A stretch of DNA of 64,000 nucleotides from Bugula neritina (taxonomy: Eukaryota > Bryozoa > Gymnolaemata > Cheilostomatida > Bugulidae), in the NCBI GenBank assembly GCA_964035545.1, contig OZ037767.1, positions 2,922,680-2,986,679 on the forward strand, written 5' to 3'. The notes under the pieces are model-generated. The model made no database searches and was not told the DNA's origin. It saw only the letters and a list, made by a program, of their open reading frames with translations. Positions 14,101 through 24,700 of the stretch are shown here, piece by piece. How positions within the stretch are numbered: position 1 is the first letter of the stretch; each line of letters begins with the position of its first letter. A program made the position numbers and the translations under genes.

Positions 14101-17100
14101 TTCTAAGGTGAAAATATTGCTACAAGTTAAATTTTTTACCATTGATAATAATCCCAATATGATATTTAATAAGTTGTTTTATTCCTAGAATAAATGGAAT
14201 AATTCACTGAAACACTCTCTGCAAATTTTCTGGTGCAAATTTCTGTGGATCTCATTGCAGTGACAGAGTGTCAGGATTACAGCCGGCAGTTGTATGGCAT
14301 TGGGGAGAGCTGGAGCAGTCAGTACGCTAAACTCACTTGCACGACAACTGGCGTCGTGTCTCAAAGAGGTAAGACAACTCTAAAAATACTGTAGATGTGT
14401 TCGCTGTAAGTATGTTTCATGCTATGAACTTGTTTAGGTAAGTTTCTATACTCATCTGTGGTTTTGCTGGTTGTAACTAAACAATCTTTTGATGTTTAAC
14501 ACTTCTGGTGTTGATAAAAAAATAGACAAACTACCAAAGTAGTTTTTTATGCAAATACCTTGTAATTTAGTTGTTATGCTTTTAAAATTTTTATACTAAG
14601 TATAAATGTTATGTGTTTTTTTTTGTAATCCTATTACATTTTTTCCATGCTACTACATGCTTTTCATGCAACTACATACTTTTCAGTTACAGAGCTTGTA
14701 AAAATAGAAGAGTTTAGCTAAGTAGCTAAGTTTTGCTGCATGCAATGCTTGATTCTCTGCCATTAGGACCAGGTGCTCCAACATTACCAGGATGACATAT
14801 GCATTGTCACTTGGAGATGACACTGCTTGTAAAGTGGTTTGTAAACAGTATAAGCTGTTTGACAGGTTGTTACTACGAAATGCTGCGACAGTTCATCAAG
14901 GCAGGTGAAACTCTCGAACACGAAGACGGGTTTTTGAACCACAGGTGTTTCTGCAATGTCACGCAGACCAATCAGAAGTGGACGCATGACTTGCAGTGCA
15001 ATACGTCAGTCGCTACGAGTCAAAGGATTACAATAGCACCCACCAACGGTTGGTTAGAACACATTGCATATGCTAACTTGAGTTAGAATAGCACTTTTTA
15101 GTGATTGGTTAGAACACATTGCATATGCTAACTTGAGTTAGAATAGCACTCATTGGTGGTTGAATAGAACACTGTCTATAATACATGTTATAAATTTTGT
15201 GTCAGTTACCACAAGTTGGGAAAGTTTTTTCATTTTACAAAGCAGCAAGATTTTGTTCGTTGTTAACATTTTTCCATAAGAGAGTCAATAATACATGTTT
15301 ATTTATTTACAAGTTACTCTATTGATTGTAGAGCCGTGTCGCGTTCCAGACAGCCACCGATGTACTGACCCATACTACATACCAACTGACTGTGAAAGTA
15401 TCCATGTCTCCTCCATATGCCCTGCCATGTGTGGTAAATGCAAGGCTGTGCAGTGCGAGGACGTCTCGTCTAATACATACGATGTGGGGGATTCGTGGAT
15501 CTCAAGCTATGGCAAGGTCACCTGCACAGAACGAGGCATGCAGACTGCACGAGGTAAAGTACAAACTATTCAATAGAACAAAGCTTTGGATCAATGAAAT
15601 ATGTCTTTAGATTGTATTATTTTATGTACCTTCTTGATAAAACTTACAAAGATTTAATTTTATAGAAACTTGAAACTTTGCCACCTTTAGTTAACTCAGA
15701 ATCGTGAGCATCCTACCAGTACACTTTTTCAAGCTTTAACTATTATATTTGTCTAGAAATTTTTTTTATTACTGTTAAGAAGCGTAGAAGATCCTATTTT
15801 CACAAGCATTTTTCAAGTCTCAGTTAAAATGTTTTCATATCTATACATGACTTTTCATGATTAAATTGAACTCTTGTTTAACATGTTATGCTATGCAATA
15901 GACTGCTTGTTCAATACTTTTAACAATATATTATTATAACCATTTTTATTTTAAATGTTTTCATAGTATGAAATGTGTTTTCACTTTATAGGTTGCAGGT
16001 TGTCTTCCCAGAATGCATTTATTGAGGTAGACCAAAGGTATAATTACACACAGTCAGGAGTTACCTACACTTGCTTATGTGAGAAAACTTCAGAATACAG
16101 GTATCAGCTGACCTGTGAGGGACAGAGAAAGAGGGGAGACAAATCCTTTTTTGATCGTTTTACAACTACTACTCCTACAGGTGTGCATTCTTATTTTTAT
16201 TTCACATATTCAGTAAAACATGAATGTTATCTTTATGAGCATTTGCTGTATTCAGAAACTGGTTGATGTTTCATTAATAGAAAGTTTTTATGTGGAAGGT
16301 TGTATTTTATATTTTCGTTTCTATAATGTTATGTCATTGTTATTTGCTCTTACCAAATTAATTTGTTGACGAAAATGAACTTTGAGATTACTTTTTTTCA
16401 GGCATATATTTAATATTTAATAAGAAGTAGTAATTATTTTTTTTATAATTTTAGTTGATATTTCAATGTGTGACATGTTTCCTCATCATATATACACAAA
16501 GCCTGCTTTTCTAATAAACATAGTTCCAGATTTTTGTTTATGAAATTAATATTCTAGAATTGGGTTTCCCGTTTTTGACTTAAATGTTTTTCTTTATTCC
16601 AAAGTCCTAGGTCTAACTTGTTCATGAAATAAATATATTCACAATAGCGTACATACAAAGCTAAGAATTATTTGACTCACCAAGCAATAATATCACAGAT
16701 TCATTTAACCTTCTCTTTATTTAGCTATAAGTACCACCAGTACAGCTCTATCCTCCAAACCTCGCTGCCGTAAGATAGACAACCCCAGATGTGGACAGTA
16801 CGATGTTGACTTTTGGAAAGCAGAGATGTGTGCAGAAGCGAGCAAGGCGTGGCGTGTATTCCTACATAGAGCATGTCCTGCTCTCTGCGGTCTGTGTAGA
16901 GGTTTGTTTTCTCCTTGGAGTTGTTTCCTTTCTGTGTGTTTTACAAAGCATAACTTTTAGGTATGTGTTACACAGATTGTAGAATATGATAAATTGTAGT
17001 ATTATAACATCTTAACACCACAATTACAACACATACACATATACACATGCCGACGCGCTCTTGTTTTTCATACCAGCTAAGGTCTGTGTCGCCTAAAGCA

Positions 17101-17504
17101 CATGGGTTGATTTGGTCTGTATAAAATATAGTATGAAATAATTAACTTATCATTGCTGTATTATATTATATATTATATTGTATGTGTTATACTACATGTA
17201 TATTATGTTATATGTATTATTTTATATGTATTATATTATATGTATTGGGTCACCTTTCAATGCCGTGGTCCTGCGCTGGTGGCGGGATTTTATTATAAAT
17301 ATTATATTATATATATTATTTCATATGCATTTTATTATATGTGTTATATTATATTATATATTTATATTATATATTTTATATTATATTGATTTATCTTCAG
17401 CATTCTCTTGTCGTGGTTACAACTCCCGAGCTTACCGAGTAGGACAGACTTGGACAGCTAACGGACGACTCCACACCTGCACCATTGGAGGTATTGCCTT
17501 CTAA
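3843..17504 (+). CDS. Gene A: secreted CAP / ShK / fibronectin-I-like multidomain protein (23 exons)
   Basis: Whole-gene entry. Coding exons: 3843-3903, 4644-4678, 5025-5115, 6388-6494, 6982-7072, 7786-7911, 8647-8749, 9008-9102, 9559-9660, 9838-9954, 10397-10651, 10986-11172, 11479-11567, 11809-11943, 12244-12351, 12692-13666, 13759-13887, 14261-14368, 14866-15048, 15332-15553, 15992-16180, 16725-16901, 17401-17504. Total 3789 nt, 1262 residues plus stop. Order: signal peptide, CAP domain, Cys-rich hinge, two ShK, then ShK and FN1-like modules alternating, with a mucin-like exon in the middle. There is no transmembrane segment, so the product is probably secreted. CAP domains with ShK-type tails occur in CRISP-like proteins; the function here (matrix, mucus, immunity or secretion) cannot be inferred. 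All junctions are GT..AG and phase-consistent. Introns not mentioned elsewhere hold nothing I recognise. Confidence 0.85.
5335..5515 (-). mobile_element. tRNA-derived SINE copy with triplicated A box
   Basis: On the minus strand: GCGGTCTAGGGGTTAGAGCG (A-box region), a B-box-like GGGTTCGCGC, then TGTCCCAGCGATAGTGACTA at the far end. The GCGGTCTAGGGGTTA motif is repeated three times. Shares its body with the copy at 28463-28665. In gene A intron 3. Confidence 0.7.
6388..9102 (+). CDS. Gene A exons 4-8: CAP (SCP/PR-1/Ag5) domain
   Basis: Exons 6388-6494, 6982-7072, 7786-7911, 8647-8749, 9008-9102; about residues 63-236. CAP signatures appear in order: [12 protein letters not shown] (first His), [13 protein letters not shown] followed by [34 protein letters not shown] (second His, CAP1 motif) and VCNYGPSGN (CAP2 motif). 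The Glu of the usual GENL is Gln here, a substitution common in secreted allergen/venom-type CAP proteins. Exon 7 starts exactly at the end of a 6-copy 51-bp tandem array. CAP proteins are secreted Cys-stabilised folds; no enzyme activity can be claimed. Confidence 0.93.
7073..7545 (+). repeat. 14-bp minisatellite starting at the exon 5 donor
   Basis: Degenerate copies of GTGTACTAGTGACT fill the first 470 bp of gene A intron 5. The array begins within about 10 bp of the GT donor at 7073. Confidence 0.9.
8341..8646 (+). repeat. 6 x 51-bp tandem array ending on the exon 7 acceptor
   Basis: Units start at 8341, 8392, 8443, 8494, 8545 and 8596. The last unit ends at 8646, immediately before exon 7. 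Units differ almost only at the C/T of the terminal TTG(C/T)AG. Each unit contains GACTAAC, a branch-point-like sequence, about 20 nt before a terminal AG, so each one resembles a complete 3' splice site. Confidence 0.95.
8750..8880 (+). repeat. 17-bp minisatellite starting at the exon 7 donor
   Basis: Units of GAGTGTGAGGTCGCTAT, about seven copies, start directly with the donor GTGAGTGTC at 8750. Several units carry GTGAG-type donor-like strings. Confidence 0.9.
9559..9660 (+). CDS. Gene A exon 9: Cys-rich hinge (EGF-like half module)
   Basis: About residues 237-270. Contains [10 protein letters not shown] then SCTCRC and a final C. The short CYNGG...C.CxC pattern follows many CAP domains and resembles an EGF fragment. 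Phase 1 in and out. Confidence 0.8.
9838..9954 (+). CDS. Gene A exon 10: ShK domain 1
   Basis: About residues 271-309. Six Cys in ShK spacing: [22 protein letters not shown], with the conserved Asp after the first Cys. The domain is one exon, phase 1 in and out. ShK domains are small three-disulfide folds common in secreted invertebrate proteins. Confidence 0.88.
10397..10651 (+). CDS. Gene A exon 11: Pro/Ser/Thr linker and ShK domain 2
   Basis: About residues 310-394. The first half is a Ser/Thr/Pro-rich linker, likely O-glycosylated. The second half has six Cys ending [10 protein letters not shown]. The usual Asp after the first Cys is replaced by Glu (CAKEEPALC). Phase 1 in and out. Confidence 0.87.
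10986..11567 (+). CDS. Gene A exons 12-13: fibronectin-I-like Cys-rich module 1
   Basis: Exons 10986-11172 (ends phase 2) and 11479-11567. About residues 395-486. Pattern: [26 protein letters not shown], then YRCQCEQ and LHC. The Y-x-x-G-x-x-W followed by C-x-C recalls fibronectin type I or VWC modules, but I would not assign either firmly. The module recurs four more times in the gene, always after a ShK domain. Confidence 0.75.
11809..11943 (+). CDS. Gene A exon 14: ShK domain 3
   Basis: About residues 487-531. Six Cys: [23 protein letters not shown]. Phase 1 in and out; donor GTAAGA. Confidence 0.88.
12244..12351 (+). CDS. Gene A exon 15: FN1-like module 2, first half only
   Basis: About residues 532-567. 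[17 protein letters not shown]...VCTSSGW matches the first half of the FN1-like module. The exon stops at the position where modules 3 and 4 also have an intron, but the next exon is the mucin-like one, so the second half with its CxC is absent. Confidence 0.72.
12692..13666 (+). CDS. Gene A exon 16: acidic heptads plus Thr/Pro mucin-like segment
   Basis: A 975-nt exon, about residues 568-892, far longer than its neighbours and without Cys. A Ser/Thr-rich start is followed by an acidic patch and five consecutive heptads (12958-13062) of form [SED]D[VI]T-x-x-[VF]. A longer acidic, possibly helical stretch follows, then a TPTT/TTTTP-type repeat (about 13350-13575) that is a strong O-glycosylation candidate. 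It is probably an extended or rod-like spacer between Cys-rich halves of the protein. The Thr/Pro tract is a DNA minisatellite (ACACCAACTACA-type) and is likely length-polymorphic. Confidence 0.85.
13759..13887 (+). CDS. Gene A exon 17: ShK domain 4
   Basis: About residues 893-935. Six Cys: [23 protein letters not shown]. The donor GTGAGC runs straight into an 18-base poly-C tract (13893-13910). Confidence 0.87.
14261..15048 (+). CDS. Gene A exons 18-19: FN1-like module 3
   Basis: Exons 14261-14368 and 14866-15048; about residues 936-1032. [29 protein letters not shown], then HRCFCNV and LQC. The intron falls at the G|GC site also used in module 4. The exon 19 donor is an unusual GTTGGT, chosen because it restores phase 1; the first 55 bp of that intron are tandemly duplicated. 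Confidence 0.78.
15049..15155 (+). repeat. 2 x 55-bp duplication starting at the exon 19 donor
   Basis: TTGGTTAGAACACATTGCAT recurs at 15050 and 15105; the period is 55 bp and the first copy includes the donor. Confidence 0.9.
15332..16180 (+). CDS. Gene A exons 20-21: ShK 5 fused with FN1-like module 4
   Basis: Exons 15332-15553 and 15992-16180; about residues 1033-1169. ShK 5 ([23 protein letters not shown]) and the first half of the FN1-like module ([23 protein letters not shown]) share one exon, so no intron separates them. Exon 21 gives the second half (GCRLSS, YTCLCEK, LTC) and a short Thr-rich tail. Confidence 0.82.
16725..16901 (+). CDS. Gene A exon 22: ShK domain 6
   Basis: About residues 1170-1228. 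A Ser/Thr linker, then six Cys: [23 protein letters not shown]. The loop before the fourth Cys is longer than in the other copies. Confidence 0.85.
17401..17504 (+). CDS. Gene A exon 23: FN1-like module 5, truncated C-terminus
   Basis: About residues 1229-1262. [16 protein letters not shown] and HTCTIGG match the first half of the module; the frame then reads GIAF and stops at TAA 17502-17504. A GT at 17491 lies exactly where modules 2, 3 and 4 have their donor, so the end is either a read-through of an old exon border or a further exon exists. No continuation of the module was found before 18700; an open stretch after CAACAG near 17760 does not resemble one. Confidence 0.65.
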
Positions 17505-18714
17505 AGACCAGTGTAATGGTGTTCCATGGTCCATAATTCACCTCATGTTTCTATCATATGACTATTTATTTAAAAGTTAAAATGAACACTGCAATGGACT
17601 GGTAACAGCTGGTAACTTCTGTATTGTTGGTATGTCCTAAATTCCATGCAAATTGTTAAAGTTAATGAAGTCTAACTACGGGGAGTCATTACCTCTTGTC
17701 AATCACATATTTCGACTGTGTCTATTTGTTTACATATGTGTATTTGTTTGCTGTCAACAGTGCAATGCATGTTGTGTACACATGGATCTAAAGTTATGCT
17801 CTGTCTTTCTCTTCTATCTATAATATATTGATGAAAAACTTTATGCTTACAACTTTTTACTGCAAGTCAGGTAAACATTTCTATTTGTTTAGTTAAGATG
17901 ATAAAACACACTATTGTGAATTTTTCAATTTAATTTCAATGCCAAGTATTACAAGGAAGATTTCATGTTTAAATAGTTCTATTCAACAAAATAGTATCGC
18001 AACTAATAAATATTATGACCAATATGTGAATGTATGGTAGCAGAGCGGAATAACAAGCTATTGAAATAAAATTTTGTTATGAAAATTAACTATGTAGTGG
18101 TTGCTGCATTGTGCATTTCTTTAACTTCAAGTCTCATATGCTTGTAAATCAGTGCCACGGAAAGACTGGTGTAATCTGGGCTAATACATAGGATTAACGT
18201 TGAAGGTATTAAATAGGTCAGTTTGTAAATACGAAACCCTATTGGGTTGTATTACACTTGCATTACATTCTTAACAAGAATAATAGTAACATATTAATAT
18301 AACATTGTTGCATAGACTGGTTGATAAGAGAAACTCCCTGCATTTATACTCCTGAATTTCTCTATTATTACCTTCCACATGCGTGCTTTGTGCTCCTTTC
18401 TATACCCCTCCACTACTGGCCAATGAGCTTCTTAGTTTTGTATTGAGCGCCTCTAAAGAGATATTATTTCCTATTCATTGAGGCTATTGTCGTAATCTAT
18501 TGATACAAAGCATTTAGTTTGATTCAAGAATGCAGCTTGACCTACCGTAACGCATACTAGACTGCCTTGCTCTGCATCTGACACACCCAATACTGATTCT
18601 ACTAGCACTACATTCACGGATACACCTTGCACTTGCTAGGGTTGCATGTTGTCCTAGCTTTTTTAACTTCTGACTACAGAGCAGAACATCTGACCGTGTG
18701 CAGAAGGACTGCCC
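17505..18714. other. Intergenic gap between genes A and B
   Basis: Holds the presumed 3' UTR of gene A with an AATAAA at 18065-18070, then AT-rich sequence up to the gene B start. A CCAAT-like GGCCAATGAG lies near 18418; no clear TATA box was seen close to the gene B ATG. Confidence 0.6.
18065..18070 (+). terminator. Candidate poly(A) signal of gene A
   Basis: AATAAA about 560 bp downstream of the gene A stop and before the gene B signal exon. Confidence 0.45.
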
Positions 18715-18765
18715 ATGTTGCTGTCCTTCTCTGTTCTGCTGACCCTGGCGGTCACGCCCATCCTG
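18715..18765 (+). CDS. Gene B exon 1: signal peptide
   Basis: Seventeen codons starting MLLSFSVLLTLAVTPIL, a textbook hydrophobic signal peptide, ending in phase 0 at donor GTAAGT. This separates gene B from gene A: a signal peptide in the middle of a read-through protein is unlikely, and exon 2 needs phase 0. Confidence 0.82.
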
Positions 18766-21700
18766 GTAAGTTATGTAACAACTTGTCTCACACCCTTTGC
18801 TGCTATTTTGAGCATATGCTAGTGGTTTATGTTGAAATAGATGGAATAACAGTTTAATCTTTATTTCTATCATATTTTAATGTAGTTTAGTCAATGTGAA
18901 ACAGTGAAAATCTTCAGAATGATAATTTTTCTGTTCACTTTATGTTTAGTTTTGTAACTGGAAATGTTTTTTTTCCACAGTGCCCCGGCTTTTAGTTAAA
19001 AAAATTATTTTTGATTTTATTTTTCAAGCTTTGGTACAGACGTGGCTCATTGATATTTAGATTCCTGTAGATATTTTCTGCATTCAGTCTACTCAATTTT
19101 ACATCATTTGATTTGATTAGTTTAACACAGGCTGCCCGAATGGGTATAATCCAGCATATTAAGTTATGGAAAATGACAAGAAACCAAACATTTTTGTTCA
19201 TGACTTATACAGCAAATAGAGCTTACAGTCCAACTGTGTCACCCACCATGTATCACTTATTACTATTCTTACTGCAACTATTGTCTCCCCACTCTTTCAC
19301 GTATATCTAAGAGTTGCTATAAATACTACAAGTATTTATAAACAATTATAAGTGTGTAGCTATCAAATAAATCAAGGCTTTCAGTATATTACTAAAACAC
19401 TCTAAAAAATATGCAAATATATATAGTAAAGAGGGGGGTGGGTGGTAGAGTCCTTCTATAAATATCTATAAGTGCAGAGTCAGTTCAGTAAGCTATGCTT
19501 TAGGCAGCCATCTTTATAAAATTTGTTGAAATTCAACACTTGCACGCCCTGTACTGAAAGCTACATTTGTTCATACTGAGTTATTTATAAGTAATGCATG
19601 ACCAGGATCTTCCTTGATTATAAAACTAGCTATTATATGCACACAATACAAATCAATAGTAAAGGTGAGTGAACAAGAGAAAGTTGGGTGTGTGTTTTAG
19701 TATTAATGAATGGAAGGTGTAACTAGTATACAGTTCATAGACACCCAGGCCTATTGATGAGAGTGATTCAATGTTATACCAATGCAGAATACACCCATTT
19801 CTATATAAATTGGTGAGACGGAGCTCAAGTGTCAACAAATTTTGTAAAAACAACTTTAATAATATTTTTTTCATAAACTTCCGACACTTAGGATGTTGAG
19901 ATGTTATGCTATGTTACCCAAACTTTCTAAAAACTAAACCTTTACCCAGGTTATTCTAACCATCATAATAATCTCTATAATTTTCAGATGCGTGGTGGGT
20001 TTTAATTTTCTCGTAGAAATGTTGTTACTCTTTAAAAATTGGAAATGCACTAAATACATTCTTTTTGTTTTAGGGTGATGACTGTCCTAAAGGTAAATAT
20101 GCACACATTTATTCTTACAGTTTTTGTATAAATAATGCACTGACAAGTTTTATTTCAGCTGTAACAACCAGGGTTGGGGTCAATTACATGTAAATGTAAT
20201 TAATTACAATTACAATTACATGAAGATTTGTCAATTACAATTACAATTATAATTACAATAAAAAATAAATGTAATTAATTACAATTACAATTACATGGCA
20301 ATGTAATTAATTACAATTACAATTACTTTTGTTCTCACAAGGAATAAATAGAAGTCACTTCTAGGGTCTAGCTACCAGGGGCAGTGTTGACAGTGGTGAA
20401 CCTCTTTTGTTTTCTACAGTGATACTATTATATCATTCCATACCAAATCAACCAACTTTCAAGGGGTCCCAAGTCTTTGTGTCTCAGATTTTGCTCATAT
20501 TTACACTAAATGGACCTACACATGTTCAGATCACCATTCGTGAATATTTCTGGCCTGACACAAAAACAATTACTACTTTGGTGAACAAAGGTTGGAAAAT
20601 GTTTTGAGGAAAATTTGTGATTTATACTTTTAAACCAATTTATAAGTAATTTAAAATTTGATTAGGCGAGTATTTAAAATTTTTCAAAATTTACAAAGAT
20701 TTGTTCATATTCAATGACTTTGCATATATGCACACAAAGTGTTCTGTAATATGTGTTGCTACTAGTGCAAATTGATAGGTATTATCAAATCACACAGCAA
20801 ATTTTAGGGCTCAGGCTAGAAAAATGATTGAGATATAGACGTTTATAGATTAGTCTAAAAGTAGAAATCACAAATTTTACTCAAAATGTTTCTCAACCTT
20901 TGTCCACAAAAGTAATCAGTTCTCAAAAAAATTTGTGTCAGGTCAGAAATACTGAAGAAGAGTACTTGAGGCACGTGTAGATCTATTTGGTGTAAACATG
21001 AACAAAATCTGAGACGCAAATAGACGCGTGCAATTCGGTGAGCTGGCATGGAATGACCCTACTATATTGACCTAACTATCTGAACTTGTTATTTAACAGT
21101 AGGCATTGTAGAAAAAGAAGGAGTTTTTTAAGATTTAAAAGTTTGAAGTAATTGACATGTAATTATAAAGTAATTGTAAAAATCAATTACAATAGATATG
21201 TAATTAATTACAATTACAATTACAATTACATTTTTAAGCCTCAATTACAAATTACATTCAATTACTTGAAAAAATGTAATTAATTACAGCCAATTACAAT
21301 TACAAATTACAATTACCCCAACCCTGGTAACAACCACGTTTTTTATTTGTGAATACATTTGAAACTTACTTATTGGTTAATACATTTTCCTTCTGTAAAG
21401 TATAGCAATTATGAAGTTGCCTCTAAACTCAGTAGTATCAATGCTTCACACCTAAACCCTGTATATATACATGATTAATTTAATATGTATATATTAGATT
21501 AATGTCAAATTTCAACTGCTTCTAATAAGGTGCAACTCAATTGCAAAGTAGCTGCAAACTATAAATAAAGCATATTAAAATCTGTTTGCCAAAGTTGGTT
21601 ACTAAATTGTTTGAGTAGCCATTTTGGTGGTGTAACAATTTCTACTTGAATAACTTAGTGCTCACTACGTTCCTGGCTTGTAATGCCATCGTTGAAGTTT

Positions 21701-24700
21701 GGCTACTTTCAAATAGCAGTGCTATCTAAAACTAGCTGTATATTTTCAAACTTGGTTAGTGTAGCAAGCGATTCTGCCCTTTGTTTTCATTGTTGAAGTA
21801 ACAAGTTAATAGCTTTGGCAAAGCTGTTACTTTGTTTTGTTGTTCCAACGTGACTTTCACCACCTGAACATGAGTTGCATGTTTTCAAATTCTACAATAT
21901 CTGTATAAAAAGGAGATTCGGTAGATAGCATTTAGCACAGCTTTTTCTATTTAGTAGTGATGTGAGTACTTATTTAGTATAAACCGTGTCATGTGCATTC
22001 AATGACTATTGTTTAGGGATGTTTCATCACCAATTTTTCCTCCCTAAAAAGTAAGTGAGTGGTTCTAAGCCCTTTTTCAACTATATAGCTCTTTAAACAA
22101 ATTGAGTTACTTGCTCTTTCTTTTTTAGATAAATTTTTATTATAAAAAGTCTAAAACTGTAAAATTCATTTGTATTTGGAGTTTCAGTTTTTACATCATA
22201 TATACTAGATTTAAAGACAATTGACACACAAATGATTGAGTTTAGATATACTCTTAACTTTCCTACCGGTAATATTTTCAGACTACGGAGATGTCAATGG
22301 GAGATGTTTTAGATATGAGAAACACAAGAGGTCATATGAAGATGCTCAAGAAGACTGTAGAAGGTGAGATAACTCTAACTGTAGTTTACATGGAATATAT
22401 AACTACTACCATATGCTGTAATTACATGCATCATCTGATAGTTCTAGCAAATTGTGGGACTCAAATATTTTGTTTGAAACTTCGGATACCAACTAAAAAT
22501 ACTTACACTTTACTTGTGGAATTTTACTGTTTGAGTGTCTAAATTACTATTTTATTTTGGACAAAAAAAACAAATATGTCTGCTCTCAGTCATTTGGGAT
22601 GTTGGACAGTTGCCAACTCAGTATGTTGCAGAAGAACTTCTTTGGCATTTAAAGCAAAAATGCTGTTTAAAAAGTAAAGAAAATGTGTTTTAAAAAAATT
22701 AAGATATTGAATTGAAAAATATTAAAACTAGATAAATCTAGTCAAAGTTCTAGATAAAAACTTATTATATTATAATTTAAATACTTATTTTTAAAAGATT
22801 TTTATAATTATGATTGGAAATTTCAGAATTGAACCTAGCTGTATATAATGTGACGCAATATAGATATGCAGTTGAATGTAGGGTGGCCTGTGTGATGCCT
22901 CATAATAAACACATGACTTGTTGTAGTGAAGGGGCTAACCTCGCGTGGATCTCAGACTACACAGATGTGGAGGCAGTGGTGGATGCTTTCGACTTGAAGT
23001 ACGACTTCTGGATGGGTGAGACTGCCATTTGTACCTCATAACACAGAGAGTAAATCACTTGCATCTTTGCATCACACATCCTGGCATAATATGCATAGTG
23101 ACAAGCACATCATGGCATAATATCATATATTGCATTATATATAAACATAATATAATATATTGCATTATATATAAACGTAATATAATATATTATATTATAT
23201 ATAAACATAATATGATATATTGCATTAGGCCTATATGTAAACATAATATAATAAATATGTTACATAATATATAAACAAAATATAATATATTGCATTATAT
23301 ATAAACATAATATAATATATTGCATTATATATAAACATAATATAATATAATACATAATGTGTGCAATCATAAATTTGTAAATTATAAGAGAGTGATTAAA
23401 AGTATAACAGCTTAATATATAAATCTATAACTCATGAATTCCTTTAAACTATACTGTGAAGAACACTATATTTTTAGCTAAAAGTATAAGATATGCACTT
23501 TAGGTGAGCATATATTTAACTTTTACACTATTTTATGTAGAATACGAAACAATTCCTTTTTCATTTCTTATGTCAAGATATGATATTTCAACAAACACAT
23601 CTGAGTTATTATTTGACATGCCCATGACTCATAAGTGACATATGGTTGCAGGTGCCAGGCGAGTGCTCTGTGATGGAGAGGACAATGATGACAAATATTA
23701 TGATGACGATGACGAACAGTGCATCGTACGGCCTGATGGGCAGAAGTACCCAATAGGAGACATAGGTTTCTGGGGCAAACGTCAACCCAAGGACAAAAAA
23801 GATTACGAGTGCGTCATGTTGAAGTCCAAGAAAGGTAAAGGTAAGAAGAGTAAAGGGAAACATAAACATGACTACACCAAGGGACTAGAATGGGAACTTA
23901 AGAAATGCAAAGACAAAAAATCTTATCTCTGTGAACTGAGATGTGAGGCTGGTAAGTTTTTGAGACCACAGTCTACAAATATATTGTGCTAGCATTCTGT
24001 TGACAATAGGACAGGTTATTTTATACTTTTCTAATAAGTCAGCAATAAGTTGTAACTAAAACTATAAATCTGCAGAATTATTATCAAACTGTTTTACAAC
24101 TTTTTTTAGCTGCTGAAATGTGTTATGTCTTTTATATATTTTTATTGCAATCATAATGTAACAGCAGTTCAAGCACCCACATATGTAATTAACATTTGTA
24201 ACAAAGTCAGCTGCTTGTAGCATGAGTTATTATTGCAGGAGAATTCTACTGCGGGGGTGTAGGTTGCGTCACGAGTAAGGAAGAATGTTACGAGAACCCG
24301 CCCACACAGTCATGTGACGATGTACACGACTTCAGCGTCGATGGTGTCACATTTAAGAACACCGGGTATAATTCTGGCAAATACCCAGAGAACAGCGTCT
24401 GCATTTACCAGCTTTCAATTGCCGAGGGATTCATTCTTAAACTTGAGGTGATAACTCCTGAACTTCCTCACCCATCTTTACTGAAAATTTCAGAGACTGT
24501 CAGCTAATGCTAATGCATATGCATTGATTCTTGTTACTGTAATATATACCTGCATGATGCCATGCTAACTTGCGTTTAGTGTTTTACTTGGCAAGTATGC
24601 TTTAACGTTTGGTTAAATTTTTTAGAACATCTGTTTAAGTTAACCAAATTGCACTAAAAATATGTGTGAAACTTCATCTGAGTAAGCGCTTTCACTGTTT

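Noticed and set aside
17750-17835. Possible extra terminal exon of gene A after CAACAG
   Set aside because: Open for about 25 codons in the right phase but with no similarity to the second half of the FN1-like module.
18514-18873. 119-codon minus-strand open frame
   Set aside because: Overlaps the signal-peptide exon of gene B and lacks any recognisable domain or splice context.
20407-20607. Short open frame inside the fold-back element
   Set aside because: An inverted copy of the same sequence lies in the other arm at about 20850-21049; no transposase motif, so it is not a gene.
22808-22926. Earlier acceptor for lectin exon 4 (TTTCAG at about 22826)
   Set aside because: In the phase delivered by exon 3 it hits a stop within eight codons; the acceptor at 22926 gives the correct phase and lectin spacing.
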